DNA of 64,000 bases, from assembly GCF_008304605.1 (NCBI RefSeq), contig NZ_PIJY01000026.1, positions 372,001-436,000 of the forward strand, written 5' to 3'. The DNA is from Oceanobacillus polygoni. Its GTDB lineage: Bacteria; Bacillota; Bacilli; Bacillales; Amphibacillaceae. Positions 1 to 8,951 of this stretch are shown piece by piece. The translations under genes were made by a program, and so were the position numbers. The notes beneath the pieces were generated by a model, which saw only the letters and a list, made by a program, of their open reading frames with translations, was not told where the DNA came from and made no database searches. The stretch's first letter is position 1. Each line of letters starts with the position of its first letter.

Positions 1-89
1 TGTCCATTGACGATATACTTAAACCTTGGTAGATTGTTGTTAGAAGTTGTAAATTGTTTTAAAACTATCAAAATGGGGTTGAATAATAA

Positions 90-851
90 ATGATTCCAAA
101 ATATTTGAAAAGAAGCTTTTGGTTTGTTTGTATTTTTGCATTAGTGGCTTGTGGGTCAAATAACCAAGCAGATGAAGGCGTGGACGCTGACGGAGAACTC
201 CTGTCATTGGATGTTGAATTTGAATTGCCGGAGCAGGAAGAAGTTGGTGAAACAGTTGAATTAAAGGCTACTGTTACATATGGCGGTGAAATGGTTACCG
301 ACGCGGACGAAGTCGTATTTGAACATTGGTTAGCAGGAAATGAAGATGACAGTACAATGGTGGAGTCAACCAATCATGAAGACGGCACGTATACAGCAAA
401 GGTAACATTTGAAGAAGACGGAGTTTATGAAATTTATGCTCATACGACAGCAAGAGATTTACATACAATGCCGAAGAAGTCCATTACAATTGGCGATGGA
501 CATGCGGAATCAAACGATGCTTCTAACCATGATCACGGTCATCATGACACAGAGGGATTTGTCATCCATTTAATGGATATAAATGAAGTAAAGGTTGCTG
601 AGGAAGCAGATTTTGTCGTCCATTTACAACTGGATGAAGAACCGTTCGAGAATGCTAATGTACGCTATGAAATATGGAATACCGAAAATGAAAATGAAAG
701 AGAATGGATTGATGCAACAGAAAGTAAAGCTGGTGAATATCTAGGTACACACACGTTTGATGAGGCCGGCACATATACGATCAATGTACACGTAGAAGAT
801 GATGAGGATTTACACGAGCATAGTGACTATAATTTTGAAGTAGTCGAATAA
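90..851 (+). CDS. Lipoprotein with two YtkA-like domains
   Basis: The 253-residue product has a short basic N-terminus, a hydrophobic stretch and a lipobox ending at Cys21 (L-V-A-C), so it should be a membrane-anchored lipoprotein facing outside. Two similar immunoglobulin-like halves follow, about residues 37-135 and 157-253, each with the E-E-x-G-x-Y-x-x-x-V/T-type strands typical of YtkA-like domains. The linker between them (about 140-156) is rich in His and Asp. YtkA-like domains occur in proteins linked to copper or redox handling, but the substrate here is unknown; metal binding by the His-rich linker is inference. The protein is strongly acidic, as expected for a halotolerant host. 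It stands alone, with its own terminator. The start is preceded by a weak GGGGTTG site. Confidence 0.8.
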   Translation: MIPKYLKRSFWFVCIFALVACGSNNQADEGVDADGELLSLDVEFELPEQEEVGETVELKATVTYGGEMVTDADEVVFEHWLAGNEDDSTMVESTNHEDGTYTAKVTFEEDGVYEIYAHTTARDLHTMPKKSITIGDGHAESNDASNHDHGHHDTEGFVIHLMDINEVKVAEEADFVVHLQLDEEPFENANVRYEIWNTENENEREWIDATESKAGEYLGTHTFDEAGTYTINVHVEDDEDLHEHSDYNFEVVE

Positions 852-867
852 CAAAAGATTTATGAAG

Positions 868-903
868 GAGAGTTGACACTAATTCGTCATCTCTCTATTT
901 TTT
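868..903 (+). terminator. Terminator of the YtkA-like lipoprotein gene
   Basis: GAGAGTTGAC pairs with GTCATCTCTC around a short loop and is followed by a run of six T. It begins 17 bases after the lipoprotein stop codon. Confidence 0.7.
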
Positions 904-913
904 ATGACTCCAA

Positions 914-939
914 ACAAAAAGCACCCCATTTGGGCGCTC
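914..939 (-). terminator. Terminator of tdk
   Basis: On the minus strand AGCGCCC pairs with GGGGTGCT around AAAT (one bulge or mismatch) and runs into TTTTTG just after the tdk stop codon. Confidence 0.65.
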
Positions 940-943
940 TCGT

Positions 944-1564
944 TTACTTTATTGCATTTTCTAGGTTTCGGTTAAAATTACCTTTAGGCTTCTTTGGAAC
1001 CTCATGGTGATGGCGACATCTTGGCTCATACGACTCAGATGCACCCACTAGAATTATTGGGTCATCGTAGGATGCAGGGCTGCCGTCGATCAAACGTTGT
1101 GTACGGCTTGCCGGTGAGCCACATACAGGACAAATAGCATTCAGCTTTGTTACGGACTCACTTAATGCCATGAGCTTAGGTACTGGACCAAATGGTTCCC
1201 CACGGAAATCTGTATCCAACCCCGCAGTAATCACACGAATTCCTCGATTTGCAAGCTCTTCGGCTATTTCAACAACAGCCGCATCAAAAAATTGCACTTC
1301 ATCTATTCCAACAATATCGACATGGTCATCAATATGTTCTAAAATCTCTACAGACTTATGAATCGGGCGAGCGATGGTTGAAGCGCCATTATGGGAAACG
1401 ACAGCTGTATCATCGTAACGATCGTCAATTGCAGGCTTGAACACACGAACGGTCAAATTGGCATATGTTGCCCGACGAACACGGCGGATTAATTCCTCTG
1501 ATTTACCAGAGAACATACTACCACATATGACTTCAACCCAACCACTTTGCTTCATTACATACAT
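944..1564 (-). CDS. tdk: Thymidine kinase (type II)
   Basis: Phosphorylates thymidine to dTMP with ATP in the salvage pathway; cytoplasmic. The 206-residue protein has the P-loop G15-S22 (GSMFSGKS), the D-E-V-Q-F-F motif with probable catalytic Glu89, and the structural zinc site Cys145, Cys148, Cys183 plus a His at 186 or so. Length matches Gram-positive type II kinases. The start Met-Tyr-Val-Met-Lys is kept because GAGGAG lies nine bases upstream and the Bacillus homologue also begins with M-Y-x-M-K. It follows rpmE2 and rho, as in Bacillus and Staphylococcus, but a repeat element and a terminator separate it from rpmE2, so it probably has its own promoter. Confidence 0.96.
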   Translation of the reverse strand: MYVMKQSGWVEVICGSMFSGKSEELIRRVRRATYANLTVRVFKPAIDDRYDDTAVVSHNGASTIARPIHKSVEILEHIDDHVDIVGIDEVQFFDAAVVEIAEELANRGIRVITAGLDTDFRGEPFGPVPKLMALSESVTKLNAICPVCGSPASRTQRLIDGSPASYDDPIILVGASESYEPRCRHHHEVPKKPKGNFNRNLENAIK

Positions 1565-1660
1565 GCAGGAGAACTCCTCTCATCACGTTGGCTAATCTTT
1601 ATGTACAGTGTATAGTTTACCACTATACTCGATAAAATTAACCTCTTTATTTCAAATAAT

Positions 1661-1795
1661 ATTAGAAAACTTAGCATTTGTTAAAGGGATTCTTACGAAA
1701 GCGTTCTTTACTTCCTTAGAAGGCCTTATACTTTGGTGTGCATGCCTTTGGAGCAGATGCCTTAGTTGCACTTATACAGAAAGGAAAGTAAAAAA
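1661..1795. repeat. Dispersed intergenic repeat, copy A (before tdk)
   Basis: This stretch shares extended similarity with 11476-11622 and 51558-51646: an opening (T/A)AGAAAACTT(A/G)GCATT block, a GATTCTTA-GAAA middle, CATGCCTTTG, a GATGCCTTAGTTG block and a CTTAT-CAGA tail. No reading frame is maintained between copies. It lies between the tdk start and the rpmE2 terminator. Confidence 0.7.
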
Positions 1796-1824
1796 ACAGG
1801 CAAAATAGAGACATTTTGCCTGTC
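1788..1824 (-). terminator. Terminator of rpmE2
   Basis: A 12-bp stem (ACAGGCAAAATG with TATTTTGCCTGT) around TCTC is followed on the minus strand by seven T. It lies about 40 bases after the rpmE2 stop codon. Confidence 0.85.
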
Positions 1825-1863
1825 CTTTATAAAGATAAAGATAAAGTAAGTTACTTCAGCTTT

Positions 1864-2109
1864 TTACTTCATATTATATTTTTTCTTGAATCGGTCTACA
1901 CGTCCGCCAACTTTATCAGCTTTTTGCTTACCAGTGTAGAATGGGTGTGAATCAGAGCTGATCTCAACTTTGATTAATGGGTATGTGTTACCATCTTCCC
2001 ACTCAATCGTTTCGTTTGATCCTTTTGTTGAACCGCTCAAGAATTTGTAATCTGAACTTGTATCAAGAAAGACTACTTTTCTGTATTCTGGATGAATATC
2101 TTTTTTCAT
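1864..2109 (-). CDS. rpmE2: Ribosomal protein L31, type B (zinc-free)
   Basis: Large-subunit ribosomal protein of 81 residues. It has no cysteine at all, so it is the C-minus (type B) form, which in B. subtilis replaces the zinc-binding L31 when zinc is short. The reading frame extends upstream, but AAAGGAG eight bases before the Met at 2109 and the universal M-K-K-D-I-H-P N-terminus fix the start. It sits directly downstream of rho, the position where B. subtilis carries the zinc-binding form and Staphylococcus the type B form. A promoter and a structured leader precede it. Confidence 0.95.
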   Translation of the reverse strand: MKKDIHPEYRKVVFLDTSSDYKFLSGSTKGSNETIEWEDGNTYPLIKVEISSDSHPFYTGKQKADKVGGRVDRFKKKYNMK

Positions 2110-2198
2110 GTCTTCCACTCCTTTTTGCCCTGAGTCCTGAGGAAACAGAGTTATTGCAAGAGCCGTCATAGGCAATATGCCTTTTCTAAACTCACATA
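2110..2198 (-). ncRNA. Probable L31 mRNA leader
   Basis: Between the predicted start of transcription and the start codon the RNA can fold as an outer stem GAGTT/AACTC enclosing a hairpin GGCATATTGCC, followed by a second CU/GA-rich hairpin before the ribosome binding site. Autoregulatory L31 leaders are described in Firmicutes; assignment to that class is inference from position and foldability only. Confidence 0.4.
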
Positions 2199-2203
2199 GA
2201 AAG

Positions 2204-2232
2204 ATTATAACAGTATGAAGGAATGATTGCAA
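2204..2232 (-). promoter_or_regulatory. Sigma-A promoter of rpmE2
   Basis: On the minus strand TTGCAA (2227-2232), a 17-base spacer and a perfect TATAAT (2204-2209). Transcription would start near 2197, giving a leader of about 88 bases. Confidence 0.7.
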
Positions 2233-2319
2233 TAGCGGCAGCTCAAAAAATACGGTAAAAATGACACGTCGAACTTCTCGTTCCTTTTTATCATCCTTTT
2301 GAACATGCACTTATATAAT

Positions 2320-3600
2320 TTATTTCATCATCCCTTTTCGTTTCATTTCTTCATCCATTAATTGTAGAAAATCTTCGTTGCTCTTTGAAGCTTTCAATCG
2401 TTTTAGGAAACGTTCGAGGAAGTCATGTGAATCCTGCATTGTTTTGCGGATTGCCCACATTTTATCAAGATGACCTTTATTAACAAGCAACTCTTCTTTA
2501 CGCGTACCTGAACGTAAAATATCAATTGCAGGGAAGATTCTTCGTTCTGCTAATTGACGATCTAGATGCAGTTCCATATTACCTGTCCCTTTAAATTCCT
2601 CATAAATAACATCATCCATACGTGATCCTGTATCAACTAAAGCTGTTGCTAAAATGGTAAAACTACCACCCTCTTCGATGTTTCGTGCCGCACCGAAGAA
2701 ACGTTTTGGACGATGGAATGCAGCTGGGTCTATACCACCTGAAAGTGTACGTCCACTTGGTGGAATAACAAGGTTATATGCCCGTGCCAGTCTCGTGATA
2801 CTATCCATTAAGACGATTACATCACGCTTATGCTCAACAAGACGCATCGCACGTTCTAATACAAGCTCAGATACTTTAATATGACTTTCTGGCACTTCAT
2901 CGAATGTTGAGCTAACAACATCTACATCTGGATCTACGGAACGCTCAATATCTGTAACCTCTTCCGGTCGCTCATCCACTAACAAAATAATGAGCTTTGC
3001 TTCCGGATGGTTTTTCGAAATACTATTTGCGATTTCTTTAATCAACATCGTTTTTCCAGCTTTTGGTGGTGCAACAATTAACCCACGCTGTCCAAAACCT
3101 ACTGGAGTCATAAGGTCCATGATTCTCGTCGATAGTTTATTCGTTACCGTTTCCAGTTTGATAACACGATTCGGGTAAAGTGCTGTCAATGCCGGAAAAT
3201 GCACCCGCTCCTTCGATGAATCTGGATCTTCACCGTTAACTGCATCTACATGTAATAAGCCATAATATCGTTCATTTTCTTTCGGAGGACGTACCTTTCC
3301 AGATACTTTATCACCATTTCGCAAATCAAAACGACGAATTTGTGATGCAGATATATAAATATCCTCTGCACTTGGAGAATAATTAATCGGACGTAAAAAA
3401 CCGAAACCTTCTGAAGGAATAATTTCCAAAACACCATCCATAAACAGAAACCCGTCTTTTTCTGCCTGTGCTTTCAAAATAGCAAAAATAAGTTCCTTTT
3501 TGGTTAATTTTGCATAATAAGAAACTTTAAATTCTCTTGCCAAAGCATAAATTTCTTTTAATGTCATTGTTTCTAAATTAGAAATTGTTAATGCTTCCAT
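2320..3600 (-). CDS. rho: Transcription termination factor Rho
   Basis: Hexameric RNA-dependent ATPase that ends transcription at Rho-dependent sites. The 426-residue protein, the usual length in Bacillus, has an N-terminal Rho helix-extended domain (about 5-50), a cold-shock-like RNA-binding domain (about 52-120, with G-F-G-F-L-R), a Walker A motif in A-P-P-K-A-G-K-T-M, a Walker B region ending V-L-M-D-S-I-T-R-L, and the Q- and R-loop region P-S-G-R-T-L-S-G-G-I-D. The ribosome binding site (GGTGATTG) is poor. An unusually long upstream region of 584 bases may serve the autoregulation known for B. subtilis rho. Confidence 0.97.
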   Translation of the reverse strand: MEALTISNLETMTLKEIYALAREFKVSYYAKLTKKELIFAILKAQAEKDGFLFMDGVLEIIPSEGFGFLRPINYSPSAEDIYISASQIRRFDLRNGDKVSGKVRPPKENERYYGLLHVDAVNGEDPDSSKERVHFPALTALYPNRVIKLETVTNKLSTRIMDLMTPVGFGQRGLIVAPPKAGKTMLIKEIANSISKNHPEAKLIILLVDERPEEVTDIERSVDPDVDVVSSTFDEVPESHIKVSELVLERAMRLVEHKRDVIVLMDSITRLARAYNLVIPPSGRTLSGGIDPAAFHRPKRFFGAARNIEEGGSFTILATALVDTGSRMDDVIYEEFKGTGNMELHLDRQLAERRIFPAIDILRSGTRKEELLVNKGHLDKMWAIRKTMQDSHDFLERFLKRLKASKSNEDFLQLMDEEMKRKGMMK

Positions 3601-4092
3601 TCAATCACCATGCCTATTCCTATACATCTTCTCATAGAGAGATTTATTTTACTACGTTTAAACAATTGTTGCGAAATAGCAAGTATTCCACAACAACAAT
3701 CAACTAATATAAATTCGATAATTCCAGGTGGTTCCACTTCTTATGGTAGGATCGTCCTTGAAGAAATGTAGAGTTTAACAGAAGCTTTAATAGAAGTCTA
3801 TCGATCAAGTTTCTCCGTTGGTAATCGTATCTCATATAAAATCAACGTACAAATAGATTAGCCAAGTTATGCCTGTATTAAACATATATTATATTACTCT
3901 TTTAATCACTAATATTCAATATCATTTTTTAAGAAAACAGACAGAATCAAGTACAACTTTGTTACACTTAGAGTGAAACTTCATGCAGTGGGGTGGCCCA
4001 CTTTCACGTTATTGCTTTTCTCGCGCTTAGAGGTCGGGCATTACAGACCATTAATGTATGATCAAAATTATTTCATAGCTTCATATAGTGTT
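3601..4092 (-). promoter_or_regulatory. Long rho upstream region
   Basis: I see no convincing gene in this interval. On the minus strand a TATAAT at 3888-3893 could serve as -10 of rho, but its best -35 (TTGAAT) is 20 bases away, so the promoter call is weak. If right, the rho leader is about 280 bases, similar to the long autoregulated leader reported for B. subtilis. Nearer to glpX lies a mixed-composition stretch around 3980-4045 that I cannot assign. Confidence 0.35.
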
Positions 4093-4123
4093 AGAAAAGG
4101 AAGCCACAGCTGGCTTCCTTTTC
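4093..4123 (-). terminator. Terminator of glpX
   Basis: A 13-bp perfect stem (AGAAAAGGAAGCC with GGCTTCCTTTTCT) around a five-base loop, about 60 bases after the glpX stop; the T-rich arm gives it terminator character in both directions. Confidence 0.75.
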
Positions 4124-4184
4124 TATTTCGCTTTTTCTGAAAGCAGTCTCCCACTTCAAATTTCCTGGTGTTGATCAAATCAAT

Positions 4185-5153
4185 TTATGACTTCATTACT
4201 AAATTCGGCTTCTTTTGCAGACTATGCTCCCCGTCAATAAAACGTACAGTGCCACTTTTCGCTCGCATAACAAGCGTCTGTGTAGTCGCTTTAGAACCTT
4301 TAAACTGTACACCTTTTAGTAGTTCACCATCCGTAACTCCTGTAGCAGCAAAAATAGCATCATCCCCACTACAGAAATCATCCATGTAAAAAACTTTATC
4401 TAAGTCGGTAATACTCATCTGAATACAACGCTCAATTTCCTCATCATTCGAAGGAACAAGCTTCCCCTGCAGCTCTCCTCCTAAGCATTTAAGTGCTACT
4501 GCTGCTAATACGCCTTCAGGTGCTCCACCCGATCCGAGCAGAATATCAACACCTGTATCTTCGAAGGCCGTATTAATAGCAGCAGCAACATCACCAGCTG
4601 GTATGAGCTTAATTCTTGCACCTGATTCACGGATCTCTTGAATTAATTTCGCATGTCGTGGGCGATCAAGTACGGTTGCAACAACATCTTCTATGTCTTT
4701 ATTTTTTGCCTTGGCAACGGCCTTTAGATTATCAATTGTTGGAGCATTGATATCAATCATGCCAACTGCTTCCGGACCAACCGCAATTTTATTCATGTAC
4801 ATATCTGGTGCATGTAGCAATGTTCCTTTGTCAGCAATTGCAATAACAGAAAGAGCGTTCCATGATCCTTGCGCAACAATATCCGTTCCTTCGAGTGGAT
4901 CAACGGCAACATCAACTCCAGGTCCATCACCAGTTCCCAACTTTTCACCGATATAAAGCATCGGTGCCTCGTCCATTTCTCCTTCACCAATGACTACTGT
5001 TCCTTGCATCGGAATTGTATCAAATACAGTACGCATTGCCGTTGTCGCTGCATCATCGGCTTCATCTTTAACGCCTCTTCCCATCCAACGTGCTGACTTT
5101 AATGCTGCAGCTTCTGTAACGCGAACTAACTCCATTGATAAACTTCTTTCCAT
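4185..5153 (-). CDS. glpX: Fructose-1,6-bisphosphatase, class II
   Basis: Hydrolyses fructose 1,6-bisphosphate to fructose 6-phosphate in gluconeogenesis. The 322-residue product has the class II metal and substrate motifs: the D-E-A-D-D cluster near 30-34, G-E-G-E-M-D-E-A-P near 57-64 and D-P-L-E-G-T-D near 85-91. An upstream in-frame Met exists at 5162, but AGGGAG abuts it directly while lying nine bases before the Met at 5153, and M-E-R-S-L-S-M-E-L matches the family N-terminus. It sits in the conserved murA-glpX-rho order of Bacillus, where it is the alternative phosphatase of glycolytic/gluconeogenic control. Confidence 0.95.
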   Translation of the reverse strand: MERSLSMELVRVTEAAALKSARWMGRGVKDEADDAATTAMRTVFDTIPMQGTVVIGEGEMDEAPMLYIGEKLGTGDGPGVDVAVDPLEGTDIVAQGSWNALSVIAIADKGTLLHAPDMYMNKIAVGPEAVGMIDINAPTIDNLKAVAKAKNKDIEDVVATVLDRPRHAKLIQEIRESGARIKLIPAGDVAAAINTAFEDTGVDILLGSGGAPEGVLAAVALKCLGGELQGKLVPSNDEEIERCIQMSITDLDKVFYMDDFCSGDDAIFAATGVTDGELLKGVQFKGSKATTQTLVMRAKSGTVRFIDGEHSLQKKPNLVMKS

Positions 5154-5300
5154 GATTTCCATCTCCCTTTTAGAGGTTGTTTTAAAATATACTCATCCCA
5201 AAAAGCATATTTATGAAAAGCGGAAATCGTTTCGTATTCTATGTGAGTTATGTTACAACATTGGACTTGTCCAGCATGCAGCACTTTTCATCACAACCCG

Positions 5301-6587
5301 CTAGGAATTCTGAAAGTAAGTGATTTCCTTCTGGGTCATGTCTTTTCTCCAAATGTTAGCACCAAGGCTTGTTAATTTCTCTGTTATTTTTTCATAGCCT
5401 CTATCAATATGATCGACACCAGTAATTTCCGTTACTCCATTCGCCATCAAGCCAGCTATAATAAGCGCGGCACCAGCACGTAAATCGGATGCTTTTACCT
5501 TTGCTCCCTGCAGCGCGGTAGGTCCAGATACGATTACAGATCCGCCCTCAACTTTAATAGTAGCGTTCATACGTCTTAATTCATCAATATGCTTTAAGCG
5601 CGCAGAATAAATAGTATCCGTTATGATACCCGCACCGGTTACTTTCGTTAATAATGACGTGAATGGTTGTTGAAGGTCTGTCGGAAACCCTGGGTATACG
5701 AGTGTTTTGAGATCAACACTTTTCAATGGCTTTCGATTAGCAATATACAGCTGCTCATCGCTCTCCTCGACCGTAACACCCATTTCGCGTAATTTAGCGA
5801 TGAGGGATTCCATATGCTGGGAAATAACATTATCGATAACCACTTCTTTTCCTTGTGCCGCAGCTGCAATTGCATACGTTCCAGCTTCAATTCTATCTGG
5901 AATGATTGTATGCTTACAGCCATGAAGTGATGGTACACCTTCAATCCGAATGACGTCTGTGCCCACACCTTTAATTTTCGCTCCCATATTGGTTAACAAG
6001 GTTGCTACATCAATAATCTCCGGTTCTTTAGCTGCATTCTCAATAATTGTTTTCCCTTTTGCTTTGACAGCAGCTAACATAATATTAATCGTTGCACCGA
6101 CACTTACCACGTCCAAATAGATTCTGGCACCCCTCAACTCCTTGGCGCGCAGGTAAATTGCACCTTGCTCATTGGTAACTTCGGCTCCCAGCGCTTCAAA
6201 GCCTTTAATATGTTGATCGATAGGACGTGGACCTAAGTAGCAACCTCCTGGAAGACCAATAACAGCTTTATTGAATTTCCCAAGCATCGCTCCCATAAAA
6301 TAATAAGAAGCACGCAACTTCTTCACTTTGCCATTTGGTAATGGCATCGCAATCATCTTTTCAGGATGAATTGTTACATCCTGCCCATCCCAAGAAACAC
6401 TGCCACCGATTTCCTCCAAAAGGTCTCCAAGTGTGTAAACATCGGAGATTTCCGGAAGTCCCTCAAGTGTTACAGTGGAATCAGCTAAGATGGATGCAGG
6501 CAGTAATGCAACTGCACTGTTCTTTGCCCCACTAATTCGAACTTTGCCATTTAGTTCATGGCCACCTTCAATTAACAATTTTTGCAT
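5301..6587 (-). CDS. murZ: UDP-N-acetylglucosamine 1-carboxyvinyltransferase, second paralogue
   Basis: Transfers enolpyruvate from PEP to UDP-GlcNAc, the first committed step of peptidoglycan synthesis; cytoplasmic. The 428-residue EPSP-synthase-fold protein has Lys22-Asn23 in G-A-K-N-S and the catalytic, fosfomycin-target Cys116 in G-G-C-Y-L-G-P-R-P. The open frame extends 16 codons upstream, but GAGGT seven bases before the Met at 6587 and the M-Q-K-L-x-I-x-G-G start fix the N-terminus. The location next to transaldolase, fba and glpX is that of MurAB (MurZ) in Bacillus rather than of the main MurAA copy. No terminator separates it clearly from the upstream transaldolase gene. Confidence 0.94.
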   Translation of the reverse strand: MQKLLIEGGHELNGKVRISGAKNSAVALLPASILADSTVTLEGLPEISDVYTLGDLLEEIGGSVSWDGQDVTIHPEKMIAMPLPNGKVKKLRASYYFMGAMLGKFNKAVIGLPGGCYLGPRPIDQHIKGFEALGAEVTNEQGAIYLRAKELRGARIYLDVVSVGATINIMLAAVKAKGKTIIENAAKEPEIIDVATLLTNMGAKIKGVGTDVIRIEGVPSLHGCKHTIIPDRIEAGTYAIAAAAQGKEVVIDNVISQHMESLIAKLREMGVTVEESDEQLYIANRKPLKSVDLKTLVYPGFPTDLQQPFTSLLTKVTGAGIITDTIYSARLKHIDELRRMNATIKVEGGSVIVSGPTALQGAKVKASDLRAGAALIIAGLMANGVTEITGVDHIDRGYEKITEKLTSLGANIWRKDMTQKEITYFQNS

Positions 6588-6802
6588 TTGAATACCTCGT
6601 TCCTGAGAGGTTGTCCAAAAAATATTTGAACACACTTCATTTCAATTAATTATTGTTACATGGAATCAGGGGTTTCCTGTTCTATGTATTACTGACGCAC
6701 GAAACTTCATACGATCGTTCAAAATTTCGAGCACTACGAATAAGTTGATTCTCTTGAAAACGTATCCTTACTATCTTTTTCAGTTTTTCCAATTTCATGC
6801 AA

Positions 6803-7444
6803 TTAATTTTGTTTATTCCAATCAGCTAAGAACTTCTCAATTCCTTGGTCTGTTAACGGATGCTTTACAAGACTGGACAATACATTATACGGGATAGTCG
6901 CAATATGTGCTCCATGTATTGCAGCATCAGTTACATGTAGTGGATGGCGGATAGATGCAGCGATAATTTCGGTACTAATATTGTGGCGATCGAAGATTTC
7001 AGCAATAGTTGCAATTAAGGTCATTCCATCATGACCGATATCATCTAAACGCCCAAGAAATGGAGAAACATATGTTGCACCAGCACGTGCAGCAAGCAAT
7101 GCTTGATTTGCATTAAAAATCAGCGTAACATTTGTTTTTATGTTTAAATCGCTAAATACTTTAACCGCTTTCAGTCCCTCTAAAGTCATTGGAACTTTTA
7201 CCGTTATATTTGGCGCAATCGCAGCAAGCTCTTTCCCTTCCTCAATCATATCTTCAGCATCTTCAGAAATGACTTCTGCACTTACGGATCCGGACACTTC
7301 ATCTGTAATCTCACGCAAGCGTTCATGAAAGGAAACGTCTTCTTTTGCCACAAGGCTTGGGTTCGTTGTTACACCAGCTAAAATACCAAGTTCATTCGCA
7401 TTACGAATTTCTTCAATGTTCGCTGTATCGATAAAAAACTTCAT
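6803..7444 (-). CDS. tal: Short transaldolase (TalC/YwjH type)
   Basis: Transfers dihydroxyacetone units between sugar phosphates in the non-oxidative pentose phosphate pathway. At 213 residues it belongs to the short TalC/fructose-6-phosphate-aldolase-like subfamily. The Schiff-base lysine is Lys83 in [18 protein letters not shown] and G-V-T-T-N-P are the other family signatures. Whether it acts as transaldolase or fructose-6-phosphate aldolase cannot be decided by eye; Bacillus homologues are transaldolases. It follows fba by 90 bases in the same direction and is probably cotranscribed. Confidence 0.93.
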   Translation of the reverse strand: MKFFIDTANIEEIRNANELGILAGVTTNPSLVAKEDVSFHERLREITDEVSGSVSAEVISEDAEDMIEEGKELAAIAPNITVKVPMTLEGLKAVKVFSDLNIKTNVTLIFNANQALLAARAGATYVSPFLGRLDDIGHDGMTLIATIAEIFDRHNISTEIIAASIRHPLHVTDAAIHGAHIATIPYNVLSSLVKHPLTDQGIEKFLADWNKQN

Positions 7445-7534
7445 CTATTGCACCTTCCCCATTATTTTCTATAGACTGGTAGGCTGAACCCGAAGGAACA
7501 GCCTGTCCAATTTTCATGTAATAAGCCTATTTTC

Positions 7535-8389
7535 TTATGCTTGTTGTGATGAACCAAAATCACGCATTTTACCTTTTACCGTTTCTTTAATTGCTTCTGA
7601 ACCTGGTCCAAGATATTTACGCGGATCATATAAATTAGGTTTAGCGTTTAACACATTACGCACTGCTTCTGCTTGAGCCATTTGATTCTCTGTGTTTACA
7701 TTAATTTTCGCTGTACCAAGTGAAATCGCTTTTTGAACATCTTTTAATGGAATTCCTGTTCCACCATGTAATACTAAAGGAACTTGAACAAGGTTTAGGA
7801 TTTCTTCCATTTCAGCAAAACCTAAGTTTGGTTCTCCTTCATATGGGCCATGAACAGAACCTAATGCTGGTGCCAAGCAATCTATCCCAGCTTCTGAAAC
7901 GAGTCGTTTACACTCGTCTTTATCCGCATATTGAATTCCACCAATAACGCCGTCTTCTTCTCCACCAACTGTACCAACCTCAGCTTCAACAGATACACCG
8001 TGAATATGAGCAAGCTCTACAACTTTTTGTGTCGTTGCAATATTTTCTTCGATTGGAGAGTGAGAAGCATCGATCATGACAGATGTAAATCCAGCATGAA
8101 TCGCTTCAGCACATTTTTGGAAGCTTGAACCATGGTCTAAATGGATTGCAACTGGAACAGTCGTACCGTAGGATTCCATTAATGATTTAACCATTGCTAC
8201 AACAACATTAAATCCTCCCATGTACTTCCCAGCACCTTCAGAAACACCAAGTATCACTGGTGACTTTTCTTCTTCTGCTGCTTGTAGGATTGCTTGGATA
8301 TACTCCAAGTTGTTGATATTAAACTGACCTACTGCATAACCATTTTCTTTACCCTTTTCAAGCATTTCCTTCATAGATACTAATGGCAT
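7535..8389 (-). CDS. fba: Fructose-bisphosphate aldolase, class II
   Basis: Zinc-dependent aldol cleavage of fructose 1,6-bisphosphate to glyceraldehyde 3-phosphate and dihydroxyacetone phosphate in glycolysis. The 284-residue protein carries H83-L-D85-H86-G, the metal-ligand and proton-transfer motif, a second His in V-H-G-P-Y-E-G and the phosphate-binding L-H-G-G-T-G-I. AAGGAGG lies eight bases before the start. Last gene before spo0F; reading away from spo0F in the same direction, as in Bacillus. Confidence 0.97.
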   Translation of the reverse strand: MPLVSMKEMLEKGKENGYAVGQFNINNLEYIQAILQAAEEEKSPVILGVSEGAGKYMGGFNVVVAMVKSLMESYGTTVPVAIHLDHGSSFQKCAEAIHAGFTSVMIDASHSPIEENIATTQKVVELAHIHGVSVEAEVGTVGGEEDGVIGGIQYADKDECKRLVSEAGIDCLAPALGSVHGPYEGEPNLGFAEMEEILNLVQVPLVLHGGTGIPLKDVQKAISLGTAKINVNTENQMAQAEAVRNVLNAKPNLYDPRKYLGPGSEAIKETVKGKMRDFGSSQQA

Positions 8390-8520
8390 TAAAATATCCT
8401 CCTTAAGTTATATTAACTCAAACATCGTTATTTACTTTCGTACACTATAAGAATACCAACTCACGTCCTCTTGCGCAACAAGTAATACCTGAAAGCTCGT
8501 CCAAACTATTATTAATCCGC

Positions 8521-8880
8521 TTACATAAATATTTCCTTCACCCTTGCACATAAATCCATTACATTAAAAGGTTTTGCAATCGTATTCTTCACTATTCTCC
8601 TTGTTTCCATTTCTCCAATAATACTCTCAGCCATACCACTCATAACAATTACCGGTGTTTTTATTTCTTCATTTTCTAATTGATTTAAGACCTCTCCCCC
8701 ATCGATGATCGGTAGTTTATAATCCAGGATGATTAAATCAAATGACGCTTGATGGATTTTATCCAACGCTTCTTTCCCTGTAGAAGCTATAGTCACCCGA
8801 TGACCTTCACTCGTTAAAATATCAGTTAAAAGCAAACGGATACCTGGCTGATCATCAACTACTAATATCTCCTTTGGCAT
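8521..8880 (-). CDS. spo0F: Sporulation phosphorelay response regulator Spo0F
   Basis: Single-domain receiver that takes phosphate from sporulation kinases and passes it to Spo0B. The 119-residue product has Asp9-Asp10, phosphoacceptor Asp53, Ser81 in place of the usual Thr, and Lys103 in A-K-P-F. An upstream TTG frame exists, but AGGGGG ten bases before the ATG at 8880 favours the short form. Compared with B. subtilis Spo0F the region after Ser81 (about 82-100) is clearly diverged, a surface used in partner choice in receivers. The position between fba and pyrG and the sigma-H promoter upstream support Spo0F over a generic CheY-like protein. The ywjG gene that separates spo0F and pyrG in B. 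subtilis is absent. Confidence 0.85.
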   Translation of the reverse strand: MPKEILVVDDQPGIRLLLTDILTSEGHRVTIASTGKEALDKIHQASFDLIILDYKLPIIDGGEVLNQLENEEIKTPVIVMSGMAESIIGEMETRRIVKNTIAKPFNVMDLCARVKEIFM

Positions 8881-8924
8881 CTCCACTAATCCCCCTAATA
8901 ACAAATATCTCTACTATAATTATA

Positions 8925-8951
8925 ATTCTATACAATAGGTGTTTTTCCTTT
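8925..8951 (-). promoter_or_regulatory. Sigma-H type promoter of spo0F
   Basis: On the minus strand AAAGGAAAA (8943-8951) fits the sigma-H -35 element RNAGGAWWW and ATAGAAT (8925-8931) fits the -10 element RNNGAAT, with an 11-base spacer. spo0F is a known sigma-H target in B. subtilis. A TGTCGTA at 9048-9054 resembles a Spo0A box with one mismatch. Confidence 0.65.

Noticed and set aside
2110-2310. 67-residue N-terminal extension of rpmE2
   Set aside because: Contains the promoter and leader of rpmE2; L31 proteins start at M-K-K-D-I-H-P, where a ribosome binding site is present.
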